A stretch of DNA of 16,691 nucleotides from Zeimonas sp964481165 (GTDB lineage: Bacteria; Pseudomonadota; Gammaproteobacteria; Burkholderiales; Burkholderiaceae_E), in the NCBI GenBank assembly GCA_964481165.1, contig CAYZYC010000057.1, positions 1-16,691 of the forward strand, given 5' to 3'. The notes beneath the pieces were generated by a model that ran no database searches, had not been told where the DNA came from, and worked only from the letters and a program-made list of their open reading frames with translations. This document shows, piece by piece, positions 1 through 6,659 of this stretch (its first letter is position 1; each line of letters begins with the position of its first letter). Both the position numbers and the translations under genes were made by a program.

Positions 1-3
1 CGG

Positions 4-1110
4 TCAACCGATCGGGCCGAGTTGCGCACGCAGGAACTCGTGGAAATGCTGCATTCCGTCTTCCAGCGGGCTCTGGTACGGGCCGGCGTCGTTCTCGCCG
101 CGTGCGAGCAGCACGCGGCGGCCGGCGTCCATGCGCTGCGCGATCTCGTCGTCTTCCAGCGCGGTCTCCATGTAGGCGGCGCGCTCGGCCTCGACCAGGT
201 CGCGCTCGAACAGCGCGATCTCCTGCGGATAGTAGAACTCGATGATGTTCGTCGTCTTCTGCGGGCTGCGCGGCACGAGCGTCGAGATGATCAGCACGTG
301 CGGATACCACTCGAGCATCACGTTCGGATAGCAGGTCAGCCAGACCGCCCCGCACTGCGGCGCCTGCCCTCCGGAGAAGCGCAGCAGTTCTTCCTGCCAC
401 CTGCGATACGCCGGAGTTCCCGGCTTGCGCAGCTCCTTCCAGGCGCCGACGGTCTGCAGCGAATACCGTTCGCCGAACTGCCACTCGAGGTTGTCGCACG
501 AAACGAACTGGCCGAGTCCGGGGTGAAACGGAACGACGTGGTAGTCCTCCAGGTACACCTCGATGAAGGTCTTCCAGTTGTAGTCGCACTCGTGGATCTC
601 GACGTGATCGAGCAGGTGATCCGAGAAGTCGAATTCCGGCCTTGCACCCAGGCCGGCGAGATCCGCGACGACGTCGCGCGGGCCGCGGAACAGCAGTCCG
701 TTCCACGATTGCAGCGCCGTCGAAGGCAGGTCCAGGCACGGCTGCTCGTCGAAGCGCGGGGCGCCGAGCAGCCGACCGGAGAGATCGTAGGTCCAGCGAT
801 GCAGCGGGCAGACGAGGTTGCGCGCATTGCCGCGGCCGTCGAGCATCAGCGCCTGCCGGTGGCGGCAGACGTTCGACAGCAGTTCGACGGTGCCGCGTTC
901 GTTGCGCACCAGCATCCGGCCGTCGTCCTCGGCCGGCAGCACGCAGTAGTCGCCGGGTTCGGGGACCATGCGCTCGTGCCCCACGTACCCAGGGCCCCCG
1001 CGGAACAACGTTTCGATTTCCCGCTCGAACAATGCATCGTCGAAGTACGCTCCGACGGGCAGCTGGGTGTGCGAGCGGACGAGCCGATCGCCACGGCCCA
1101 CGTCCGACAT
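4..1110 (-). CDS. Rieske [2Fe-2S] ring-hydroxylating oxygenase, alpha-subunit type
   Basis: 368-residue protein with the two-domain layout of Rieske non-haem iron oxygenase alpha subunits. The N-terminal Rieske cluster ligands are C82-x-H84 and C101-x-x-H104 (CRH ... CPLH). The C-terminal catalytic domain has the iron-binding stretch EDYHVVPFH, giving H191 and H196, and the carboxylate ligand is probably D320 in LEDDEIAQR. The start at 1110 is chosen because AGGAGG lies 8 bases upstream (1119-1124); the open frame continues far upstream but loses homology-like character there. Such enzymes use O2 and electrons from a separate reductase to hydroxylate or demethylate small, often aromatic, molecules. 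No reductase or ferredoxin gene is in the window, so electron donor and substrate are unknown. It is divergent from xseB-ispA-dxs, a neighbourhood I recall from other Burkholderiales. Family assignment is firm; function is open. Confidence 0.93.
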   Translation of the reverse strand: MSDVGRGDRLVRSHTQLPVGAYFDDALFEREIETLFRGGPGYVGHERMVPEPGDYCVLPAEDDGRMLVRNERGTVELLSNVCRHRQALMLDGRGNARNLVCPLHRWTYDLSGRLLGAPRFDEQPCLDLPSTALQSWNGLLFRGPRDVVADLAGLGARPEFDFSDHLLDHVEIHECDYNWKTFIEVYLEDYHVVPFHPGLGQFVSCDNLEWQFGERYSLQTVGAWKELRKPGTPAYRRWQEELLRFSGGQAPQCGAVWLTCYPNVMLEWYPHVLIISTLVPRSPQKTTNIIEFYYPQEIALFERDLVEAERAAYMETALEDDEIAQRMDAGRRVLLARGENDAGPYQSPLEDGMQHFHEFLRAQLGPIG

Positions 1111-1305
1111 CCTTTCTTCCTCCTGCGCGAGGGCAACGGGAAGCGCAGCGCGCGCGAGCGCGCAAGGATACCCCGATCGGCGGGCCGACACGCCGAAGGC
1201 GGCCCGGTGTCCCGTTCCCCGGGTGGCATGCCGAACGACCCGGGCGAAAGCACAGTAAAATCCCATCTTTGTCCTGCCGCGGCTTCGCTGCGGAATCCCG
1301 ATCGA
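1111..1305. promoter_or_regulatory. Divergent promoter region between Rieske oxygenase gene and xseB
   Basis: 195 bp between two divergent starts. A plausible plus-strand -10 element is TAAAAT at 1256-1261, about 45 bases before the xseB ATG. A plausible minus-strand -10 is TATCCT at 1165-1170, about 55 bases before the oxygenase ATG. Neither has a convincing -35 hexamer at 16-18 bp, which is common in GC-rich betaproteobacteria. No clear operator or riboswitch was seen. Elements were picked by eye only. Confidence 0.45.
1119..1124 (-). promoter_or_regulatory. Shine-Dalgarno site deciding the Rieske oxygenase start
   Basis: Minus-strand AGGAGG, 8 bases before the ATG at 1110. It is a near-perfect ribosome binding site and fixes the start within a reading frame that is open for another 1.4 kb upstream. 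Confidence 0.8.
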
Positions 1306-1695
1306 ATGGCCGACCCTTCCAGCCGCCCGGCCGGTAGCCGCGGCGCGTCCGTTGCCGACTCGCTGACCGGCGCACCATCCGCCGACCTTGCCGATCCCGC
1401 CGCGCTCGGCGGCGCGTCGGGTGCATCCGCGACCGCGCCTGCGCCCGATCCGATGCCCGAATCGTTCGAGAGCGCGCTCGCCGAACTCGAACGGATCGTG
1501 CAGCGCATGGAGAGCGGTTCGCTGTCGCTGGAAGATTCGCTCGCCGCGTATCGCCGTGGCGCGTCGCTGGTCGGCTATTGTCGGGAGTCGCTGGCCGACG
1601 TGCAGCAGCAGGTGCGCATTCTCGAGGCCGACCTGTTGCGGCCCTTCGACCTCGACGTGCGCGGCGGCAGCGACACCGCGGAAGGCACGAGATGA
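1306..1695 (+). CDS. xseB: Exonuclease VII small subunit
   Basis: 129 residues from the ATG at 1306. The core from about residue 50 (SFESALAELERIVQRMESGS, then LSLEDSLAAYRRG) is the XseB family signature: two helices that form a coiled coil and assemble on XseA to make the nuclease that degrades single-stranded DNA to oligonucleotides. The family is usually about 75-95 residues. Here about 49 Ala/Ser/Pro-rich residues precede the core, so an internal ATG at 1453 (80 residues) is the main alternative start. Neither start has a good ribosome binding site; 1306 is preferred because it follows the putative promoter at 1256 and Burkholderiales XseB proteins often carry an N-terminal tail. The stop overlaps the ispA start (ATGA), so the two are translationally coupled. 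xseA is not in the window. Confidence 0.88.
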   Translation: MADPSSRPAGSRGASVADSLTGAPSADLADPAALGGASGASATAPAPDPMPESFESALAELERIVQRMESGSLSLEDSLAAYRRGASLVGYCRESLADVQQQVRILEADLLRPFDLDVRGGSDTAEGTR

Positions 1696-2621
1696 GTGCG
1701 CCCGCCTTCGCTGCGCAGCCGCTCGACGCGCAACCGGTCGCGTTCGAGAACTGGCTCGCGACCCGGCGCGCTCGCGTCGAACAGGCGCTCGAACGCACGT
1801 TGCCGGCTGCGCAGCAGCATCCGGCACGGCTGCACGAGGCGATGCGCTACGCGGTGCTGGGCGGCGGCAAGCGCATTCGTCCGCTGCTCGTCTACGCGGC
1901 CGGCGAGGCCGACGACGCGCCGCCGGCGGCGCTCGACCGGGCCGCGTGCGCGGTCGAACTGATCCACGCGTACTCGCTGGTGCACGACGACATGCCGTGC
2001 ATGGACGACGACGTGCTGCGGCGCGGCCGGCCGACGACGCACGTCGTCTACGGCGAGGCACTCGCGATGCTGGTCGGCGACGCGCTGCAGGCGCTCGCCT
2101 TCGAAACGCTCGCCGGCGCGGCTGCCGACGGCGCCGGCCCGGCGGGCGCGGTTTCGATGCTCGCCGAACTCGCCCGCGCTTCCGGCTCGATCGGCATGGC
2201 GGGCGGGCAGGCGATCGACCTCGCGTCGATCGGCATGCCGCTGGATCGCGAAACGCTCGAGGACATGCACCGGCGCAAGACCGGCGCGCTGCTCGCGGCA
2301 TCGGTGCGCCTGGGCGCGCTGTGCGCGCCGCAGGCGCAGTCGCTGCCGGCGCTCGCCGGCTATGCCGACGCCATCGGGCTGGCGTTCCAGATCGTCGACG
2401 ACATCCTCGACGTCGAGGGGGACGCTGCGACGCTGGGCAAGACGGCGGGCAAGGATGCCGACAACGGCAAGCCGACCTACGTGTCGACGATCGGCCTCGA
2501 CGGCGCACGCGCGCTGGCCGAGCGGCTGCGTCGGCAGGCGCACGACGCGATCGCGCCGCTCGGCGCTCGTGCCCGCTCGCTCGCCGCGCTGGCCGATCGC
2601 ATCGTGTTGCGCAACGCCTGA
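1692..2621 (+). CDS. ispA: Farnesyl diphosphate synthase (short-chain polyprenyl synthase)
   Basis: 309 residues, the usual length. It condenses isopentenyl diphosphate with dimethylallyl and then geranyl diphosphate to make C15 farnesyl diphosphate in the cytosol, the precursor of ubiquinone, undecaprenyl carriers and, where present, hopanoids. Visible motifs are GGGKRIRPLL at 57-66, the first Asp-rich motif DDMPCMDDD at 99-107 with the two extra residues typical of bacterial (type II) farnesyl synthases, the RRGRPTTH diphosphate-binding stretch, and the second Asp-rich motif DDILDVEGD at 236-244 followed by GKDADNGKPTYV. The start ATG overlaps the xseB stop by four bases, and dxs starts 9 bp after the stop, giving one operon. 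Chain length C15 is inferred from the motif type; geranylgeranyl synthase is less likely. Confidence 0.95.
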   Translation: MSAPAFAAQPLDAQPVAFENWLATRRARVEQALERTLPAAQQHPARLHEAMRYAVLGGGKRIRPLLVYAAGEADDAPPAALDRAACAVELIHAYSLVHDDMPCMDDDVLRRGRPTTHVVYGEALAMLVGDALQALAFETLAGAAADGAGPAGAVSMLAELARASGSIGMAGGQAIDLASIGMPLDRETLEDMHRRKTGALLAASVRLGALCAPQAQSLPALAGYADAIGLAFQIVDDILDVEGDAATLGKTAGKDADNGKPTYVSTIGLDGARALAERLRRQAHDAIAPLGARARSLAALADRIVLRNA

Positions 2622-2630
2622 GCCGCCGCG

Positions 2631-4559
2631 ATGCGCACGCCGAACCCCTGGCCGCTGCTCGAGTCGATCGACGATCCGGCCGCGTTGCGCCGCCTCGATC
2701 GCTCGATGCTCGAAGTGCTGGCGCGCGAACTGCGCGCCTTCGTGCTCGATTCGGTCTCGCGCACCGGTGGGCACCTGTCGTCGAACCTGGGAACGGTCGA
2801 GCTGGCGATCGCGCTGCACTACGTGTTCGAGACGCCGCGCGACCGGCTGATCTGGGACGTCGGGCACCAGAGCTATCCGCACAAGATCCTCACCGGGCGC
2901 CGCGAACGCATGGCGTCGCTGCGCCAGCACGGCGGCATCTCCGGATTCCCGCAGCGCGGCGAGAGCGAATACGACGCCTTCGGCACCGCGCACTCTTCGA
3001 CGTCGATTTCCGCGGCGCTCGGCATGGCGGTGGCTTCGCGCAATCTCGGCGAGAACGAGGGCGATACGCGGCGCCGGCACGTGGCGGTGATCGGCGACGG
3101 CGCGATGACCGCGGGGATGGCCTTCGAGGCGATGAACAACGTCGGCGTAACCTCCGACATCGACCTGCTCGTCGTGCTCAACGACAACGACATGTCGATC
3201 TCGCCGCCGGTGGGCGCGTTGAACCGGTATTTCGCCCGGCTGCTGTCGGGGCGTTTCTATGCGAAGGCGCGCGACGTGGGACGCGCGGTCCTGCAGAACG
3301 TGCCGCCGCTGCTCGAGCTGGCCAAGCGCATCGAGGAGCACGCCAAGGGCTTCGTCGTTCCCGCGACGATGTTCGAGGAATTCGGCTTCAACTACGTCGG
3401 CCCGATCGACGGGCACGACCTCGACAGCCTGGTGCCGACGCTGCAGAACCTGCGCGCGTTGCGCGGCCCGCAGTTCCTGCACGTCGTCACGCGCAAGGGG
3501 CGGGGGTACAAGCTCGCCGAGGCCGATCCGGTGCTGTATCACGGGCCCGGGCGCTTCGATCCCGACGAGGGAATCCGCAGTCCGGCCGCGCCCGCGCGTC
3601 CGACCTACACGCAGGTGTTCTCCGACTGGGTCTGCGACATGGCCGCGCTCGACGAGCGGCTGGTCGCGATCACGCCGGCGATGCGCGAAGGATCGGGACT
3701 GGTCGAGTTCGAGAAGCGTTTTCCGAACCGCTATTTCGATGTCGGCATCGCCGAACAGCACGCGGTGACCTTCGCCGCGGGACTCGCCTGCGAAGGAGCG
3801 AAGCCGGTCGTGGCGATCTACAGCACGTTCCTGCAGCGCGGCTACGACCAGTTGATCCACGACGTCGCGTTGCAGAACCTGCCGGTGACCTTCGCGCTCG
3901 ACCGGGCAGGCATCGTCGGCGCCGACGGCGCGACGCACGCCGGAGCCTTCGATTTCGCCTATCTGCGCTGCGTTCCGAACCTCGTGGTGATGGCGCCTTC
4001 CGACGAGAACGAATGCCGGCAGATGCTGTACACGGCGTTTCGCCACGACGGACCGGCCGCGGTCCGGTATCCGCGAGGCGCAGGCGTCGGTGCGCCGGTG
4101 TCGGCCGACCTCACGGCGCTGCCGATCGGGCGCGCCGAGCCGCGCCGCCAGGGCCGGCGGATCGCGCTGCTCGCTTTCGGTACGATGCTGGCACCGGCGT
4201 TGGCGGCCGGCGAGCGGCTCGACGCGACGGTCGTCAACATGCGATTCGTCAAGCCGATCGATGCCGAGCTGCTGCAGGACCTGGCGAATACGCACGAAGC
4301 GTTCGTGACGATCGAGGAACACGCGGTTGCCGGCGGCGCCGGCAGCGCGGTCGCGGAGGCGTTGAACGCGCGGGCGATCGTGCGACCGATGCTGCAGCTC
4401 GGGCTGCCCGACCGTTTCATCGATCACGGCGACCAGGCGTTGCTGCTGCACCTGCAAGGGCTCGACGCGGAAGGAATCGAGCGCTCGATCCGCGCGCGGT
4501 TCGGCGACCTGCTCGCCGCCGACGGCGGGCCGCGGCTCGTCGCGTCGCGGGCGGGGTAG
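2631..4559 (+). CDS. dxs: 1-deoxy-D-xylulose-5-phosphate synthase
   Basis: 642 residues, slightly longer than the typical 620-635. This thiamine-diphosphate enzyme joins pyruvate and glyceraldehyde 3-phosphate to give DXP, the entry step of the MEP isoprenoid pathway and also a precursor of thiamine and pyridoxal phosphate. Visible elements are an N-terminal GGHLSSNLG stretch (46-54), DVGHQSYPHKILTGR (76-90), the ThDP motif GDGAMTAG (155-162) ending at the NN near 169-170, the catalytic glutamate E375 in GIAEQHAVT, the pyrimidine-domain stretch DRAGIVGADG (424-433), and a transketolase C-terminal domain from about 505. It follows ispA after 9 bp with a weak ribosome binding site, so translation probably depends on readthrough from ispA. 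Clustering with ispA puts entry and FPP-forming steps under one control. Confidence 0.97.
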   Translation: MRTPNPWPLLESIDDPAALRRLDRSMLEVLARELRAFVLDSVSRTGGHLSSNLGTVELAIALHYVFETPRDRLIWDVGHQSYPHKILTGRRERMASLRQHGGISGFPQRGESEYDAFGTAHSSTSISAALGMAVASRNLGENEGDTRRRHVAVIGDGAMTAGMAFEAMNNVGVTSDIDLLVVLNDNDMSISPPVGALNRYFARLLSGRFYAKARDVGRAVLQNVPPLLELAKRIEEHAKGFVVPATMFEEFGFNYVGPIDGHDLDSLVPTLQNLRALRGPQFLHVVTRKGRGYKLAEADPVLYHGPGRFDPDEGIRSPAAPARPTYTQVFSDWVCDMAALDERLVAITPAMREGSGLVEFEKRFPNRYFDVGIAEQHAVTFAAGLACEGAKPVVAIYSTFLQRGYDQLIHDVALQNLPVTFALDRAGIVGADGATHAGAFDFAYLRCVPNLVVMAPSDENECRQMLYTAFRHDGPAAVRYPRGAGVGAPVSADLTALPIGRAEPRRQGRRIALLAFGTMLAPALAAGERLDATVVNMRFVKPIDAELLQDLANTHEAFVTIEEHAVAGGAGSAVAEALNARAIVRPMLQLGLPDRFIDHGDQALLLHLQGLDAEGIERSIRARFGDLLAADGGPRLVASRAG

Positions 4560-4622
4560 AACGAATTCGAGCGCAGGAAACGACGGCCGGGTGACGCGTT
4601 GAATCAGGGGGAAGATCGAGCG

Positions 4623-5435
4623 ATGAACATCAGTGACACGGGGGTGCGGCTCGCCAGCGCGATGCCCGACGTGCAGGGCAGCGTCGACCGGCGGCAACTG
4701 CCGATCCAGCGCGTCGGTGTTCGCGATCTGCGCTATCCGCTGCGCTGGAGAAGCGCGGCGGGCGAGCAGCCGAGCGTCGGCGAGTTCGGGCTGTACGTCG
4801 CGCTGCCCGCCGACCGCAAGGGCACGCACATGTCGCGTTTCATCGCGCTGCTCGAGAAGCGGCTCGCCCCCGACGCCCAGGCGATCGACGTCGCCGGAAT
4901 CGCCGACATGCACGCCGAGATGCTGAGCCTGCTCGAGGCCGACAACGGGCGGATCGAACTTTCGTTTCCGATGTTCGTGCGCAAGACCGCGCCGGTATCG
5001 CAGGTCGCCAGCCTGATGGACTATCGGGTGTCGCTGACGATCGACGGCGCCGCGCACGTCGCGCGGGCGACGCTTGCGGTGCAGGTTCCCGTCACGAGCC
5101 TGTGCCCGTGCTCGAAGTCGATCGCCGAATACGGCGCGCACAACCAGCGTTCGCACGTGACGATCTCGATCGAGTCGGCCACGCCGATCGAACCCGAAGA
5201 GGTCATCGCGATCGCCGAGGCGCAGGCATCGAGCGAGCTCTACGGCCTGCTCAAGCGCGTCGACGAGAAGCACGTCACCGAACGCGCCTACGAGAACCCG
5301 AAGTTCGTCGAGGACCTCGTGCGCGACGTCGCCGCGGCGCTGCGCGCCGACGGCCGCATCGGGCGGTGGTACGTCGAAGTCGAGAACTTCGAATCGATCC
5401 ACAACCACTCGGCTTTCGCCCGGATCGAAGGCTGA
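4623..5435 (+). CDS. folE2: GTP cyclohydrolase IB (FolE2)
   Basis: 270 residues, the normal family length. It converts GTP to 7,8-dihydroneopterin triphosphate and formate, the first step of folate synthesis. Family marks are RKGTHMSRF (65-73), PMFVRKTAPVS (116-126), the conserved active-site segment SLCPCSKSIAEYGAHNQRSH (159-178) with metal ligand candidates C161 and H173, and a C-terminal NHS (261-263). Known members are unrelated in sequence to zinc-dependent FolE and can use Mn or other divalent metals. The start at 4623 is chosen because AGGGGGA lies 10 bases upstream (4606-4612); a TTG eight codons earlier (4599) is a poorer alternative. A 63-bp gap separates it from dxs, with no terminator seen, so it is probably the last gene of the same operon. 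It ends tail-to-tail with ahpD. Confidence 0.95.
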   Translation: MNISDTGVRLASAMPDVQGSVDRRQLPIQRVGVRDLRYPLRWRSAAGEQPSVGEFGLYVALPADRKGTHMSRFIALLEKRLAPDAQAIDVAGIADMHAEMLSLLEADNGRIELSFPMFVRKTAPVSQVASLMDYRVSLTIDGAAHVARATLAVQVPVTSLCPCSKSIAEYGAHNQRSHVTISIESATPIEPEEVIAIAEAQASSELYGLLKRVDEKHVTERAYENPKFVEDLVRDVAAALRADGRIGRWYVEVENFESIHNHSAFARIEG

Positions 5436-5443
5436 TCCGGGCG
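5417..5443. terminator. Hairpin between convergent folE2 and ahpD
   Basis: Perfect 10-bp inverted repeat with arms 5417-5426 and 5434-5443 (right arm GATCCGGGCG) and a 7-base loop. It covers the folE2 stop codon and ends 5 bp before the ahpD stop. The position between convergent genes suggests a bidirectional transcript end. Neither side carries a T-tract, so it is not a canonical intrinsic terminator; it may act with Rho or protect 3' ends. Confidence 0.55.
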
Positions 5444-5448
5444 GGCGC

Positions 5449-5973
5449 TTACGCCGGCTGCTGCTCGACCTGCAGCGCCAGCGCCGCCGCGTTGACCACG
5501 GCGGCGATCCGTCCGATGTCGCGCAGCTGCACCTTCGTGTAGCCGGCCTCCTCGAGCAGGTCGTAGTGCGAGCGCACGCAGAACCGGCACTTGCCGACGA
5601 TCGATGCGCTGAGCGCGAACGCTTCGAAACGTTCGCGGGCCACGCCGCCGTGCGACGCGTACGCCTGCATGCGCAACTCGGGCCGCTGCGCCTTCAGTTC
5701 GGCGTCGCCGGCCATCTCGACGAACGGATACCAGACGTTGTTCATCCCCATCAGCGCCGCCGCCGTCAGCGCGGCGTGGCCGGTGGTTTCGTCGAGATCC
5801 GCACGCAGCGCCGCGACCAGTTCGCCGCTGCCCGCCGCGTACGCGGCGGCCAGCGCGCACCCGGCGGCTTCGGCCGGTTCCAGGCTCGAGCGCGAGATCA
5901 CCGCGTCGAGGTTCAGCCGCACGTCCTTGGCGAAGTCCGGAATGCGCGACCGCAGTTGTTCGAGGTTCTCCAT
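5449..5973 (-). CDS. ahpD: Alkyl hydroperoxide reductase AhpD-like (carboxymuconolactone decarboxylase family)
   Basis: 174 residues, matching AhpD proteins. All-helical family with the redox motif KCRFCVRSH: C129-x-x-C132 with H136, preceded by E117 in RFEAFALS. This is the proton-relay arrangement (Glu, Cys, Cys, His) known from mycobacterial AhpD. AhpD passes electrons, normally from a lipoyl-bearing dehydrogenase component, to oxidised AhpC and has weak peroxidase activity itself. It starts 11 bp after the ahpC stop, and its ribosome binding site GGAGG (minus strand, 5979-5983) fills that gap, so ahpC-ahpD is a tight two-gene operon. No lipoyl-domain or dehydrogenase gene is nearby; the pyruvate or 2-oxoglutarate dehydrogenase complex elsewhere is the likely donor by analogy. 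Confidence 0.92.
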   Translation of the reverse strand: MENLEQLRSRIPDFAKDVRLNLDAVISRSSLEPAEAAGCALAAAYAAGSGELVAALRADLDETTGHAALTAAALMGMNNVWYPFVEMAGDAELKAQRPELRMQAYASHGGVARERFEAFALSASIVGKCRFCVRSHYDLLEEAGYTKVQLRDIGRIAAVVNAAALALQVEQQPA

Positions 5974-5984
5974 CGTCGCCTCCG

Positions 5985-6533
5985 TCACAGCGTTTCGCCG
6001 CCGACCGACCGGTTGCACGGGCACAGCTCGTCGGTCTGCAGGCCGTCGAGAATGCGCAGCGTTTCCTCGGGGCTGCGTCCGACGTTCAGGTTGTTGACCG
6101 TCACGTGCTGGATCGTGTTGTCCGGATCGACGATGAACGTTGCGCGCAGCGCGACGCCTTCTTCGCGGTCGCGTATGCCGAGCTGGTCGACCAGCGAACC
6201 GGTCGTGTCGGCGAACTGCCACTGGCGCAGGTTCTTCAGGTCCGGGTGCTCCCGGCGCCACGCGAGCTTGACGAACTCGTTGTCGGTCGAGCCGCCGAGC
6301 ACGATCGCGTCGCGCTCCTCGAAGTGGCCGACGAGCTTGTCGTAGCCGGTGATCTCGGTCGGGCAGACGAACGTGAAGTCCTTGGGGTAGAAATAGATGA
6401 TCTTCCACTTGCCCGGGAACGATTCCTCGGTAAGCGTCTCGAACGCGCTGGCGCCGTTCTCTTCGGGCTGGCGGAATTTCGGCTTGACGCCGACGACGCG
6501 GAACGCTTCGAGCTTCTCGCCTACGGTCTTCAT
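5985..6533 (-). CDS. ahpC: Peroxiredoxin, AhpC type
   Basis: 182 residues. Thiol peroxidase that reduces H2O2, organic peroxides and possibly peroxynitrite. Peroxidatic cysteine C57 lies in FYPKDFTFVCPTE. Resolving cysteines C171 and C173 lie in ELCPCN near the C terminus; this three-cysteine pattern is that of mycobacterial-type AhpC, which is regenerated by AhpD, and differs from the enterobacterial AhpC served by AhpF. The gene order ahpC-ahpD agrees. AGGAG (minus strand, 6542-6546) lies 8 bases before the ATG. A perfect palindrome resembling a Fur-family operator sits 28-42 bases upstream of the start, so iron- or peroxide-responsive control is likely. No oxyR gene or ahpF was seen nearby. 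Confidence 0.95.
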   Translation of the reverse strand: MKTVGEKLEAFRVVGVKPKFRQPEENGASAFETLTEESFPGKWKIIYFYPKDFTFVCPTEITGYDKLVGHFEERDAIVLGGSTDNEFVKLAWRREHPDLKNLRQWQFADTTGSLVDQLGIRDREEGVALRATFIVDPDNTIQHVTVNNLNVGRSPEETLRILDGLQTDELCPCNRSVGGETL

Positions 6534-6546
6534 TCGTTTCTCTCCT

Positions 6547-6587
6547 GTTGCATATTCGAACGAGAATGATTCTCGCTGCTATGCAAC
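6547..6587. promoter_or_regulatory. Nested palindromic operator upstream of ahpCD (Fur/PerR-like)
   Basis: The inner element at 6561-6575 is a perfect 7-1-7 inverted repeat, CGAGAAT-G-ATTCTCG. It agrees at 13 of 15 positions with a Fur-box form I recall from Pseudomonas and Bordetella (TGAGAATCATTCTCA, read on either strand). Around it lies a second perfect 7-bp inverted repeat, GTTGCAT at 6547-6553 and ATGCAAC at 6581-6587, with almost the same centre. The block sits directly upstream of the ahpC ribosome binding site, where a bound repressor would cover the promoter or transcription start. Binding by Fur rather than PerR or another family member is inference. I could not fix a -10/-35 pair. 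Confidence 0.6.
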
Positions 6588-6659
6588 AAAAGATCCAACG
6601 AATAAAAACAATGTAGGTTATCGAGTATTGCGATCAGCAGGTCCGCCGCTGCTGCCGCG

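Noticed and set aside
1111..2508. N-terminal extension of the Rieske oxygenase up to 2508
   Set aside because: The open frame is antisense to xseB and ispA and Arg/Pro-rich; the strong AGGAGG before 1110 marks the true start.
1388..4594. A plus-strand 1068-codon frame overlapping xseB, ispA and dxs
   Set aside because: Out of frame with all three genes, Arg/Ala-rich low complexity, no recognisable domain.
1575..5408. A minus-strand open frame of 1277 codons opposite ispA-dxs-folE2
   Set aside because: The composition is that of a complement-frame shadow; the plus strand holds complete conserved enzymes throughout.
6588..6640. OxyR-type site upstream of ahpC
   Set aside because: Scattered ATA/TAT-like tetramers are present, but they do not fit the ATAG-N7-CTAT spacing.
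6635..6654. CAGCAG/CTGCTG inverted repeat just after the NYN gene as a terminator
   Set aside because: Only a 6-bp stem with 8-base loop and no T-tract; common by chance at this composition.
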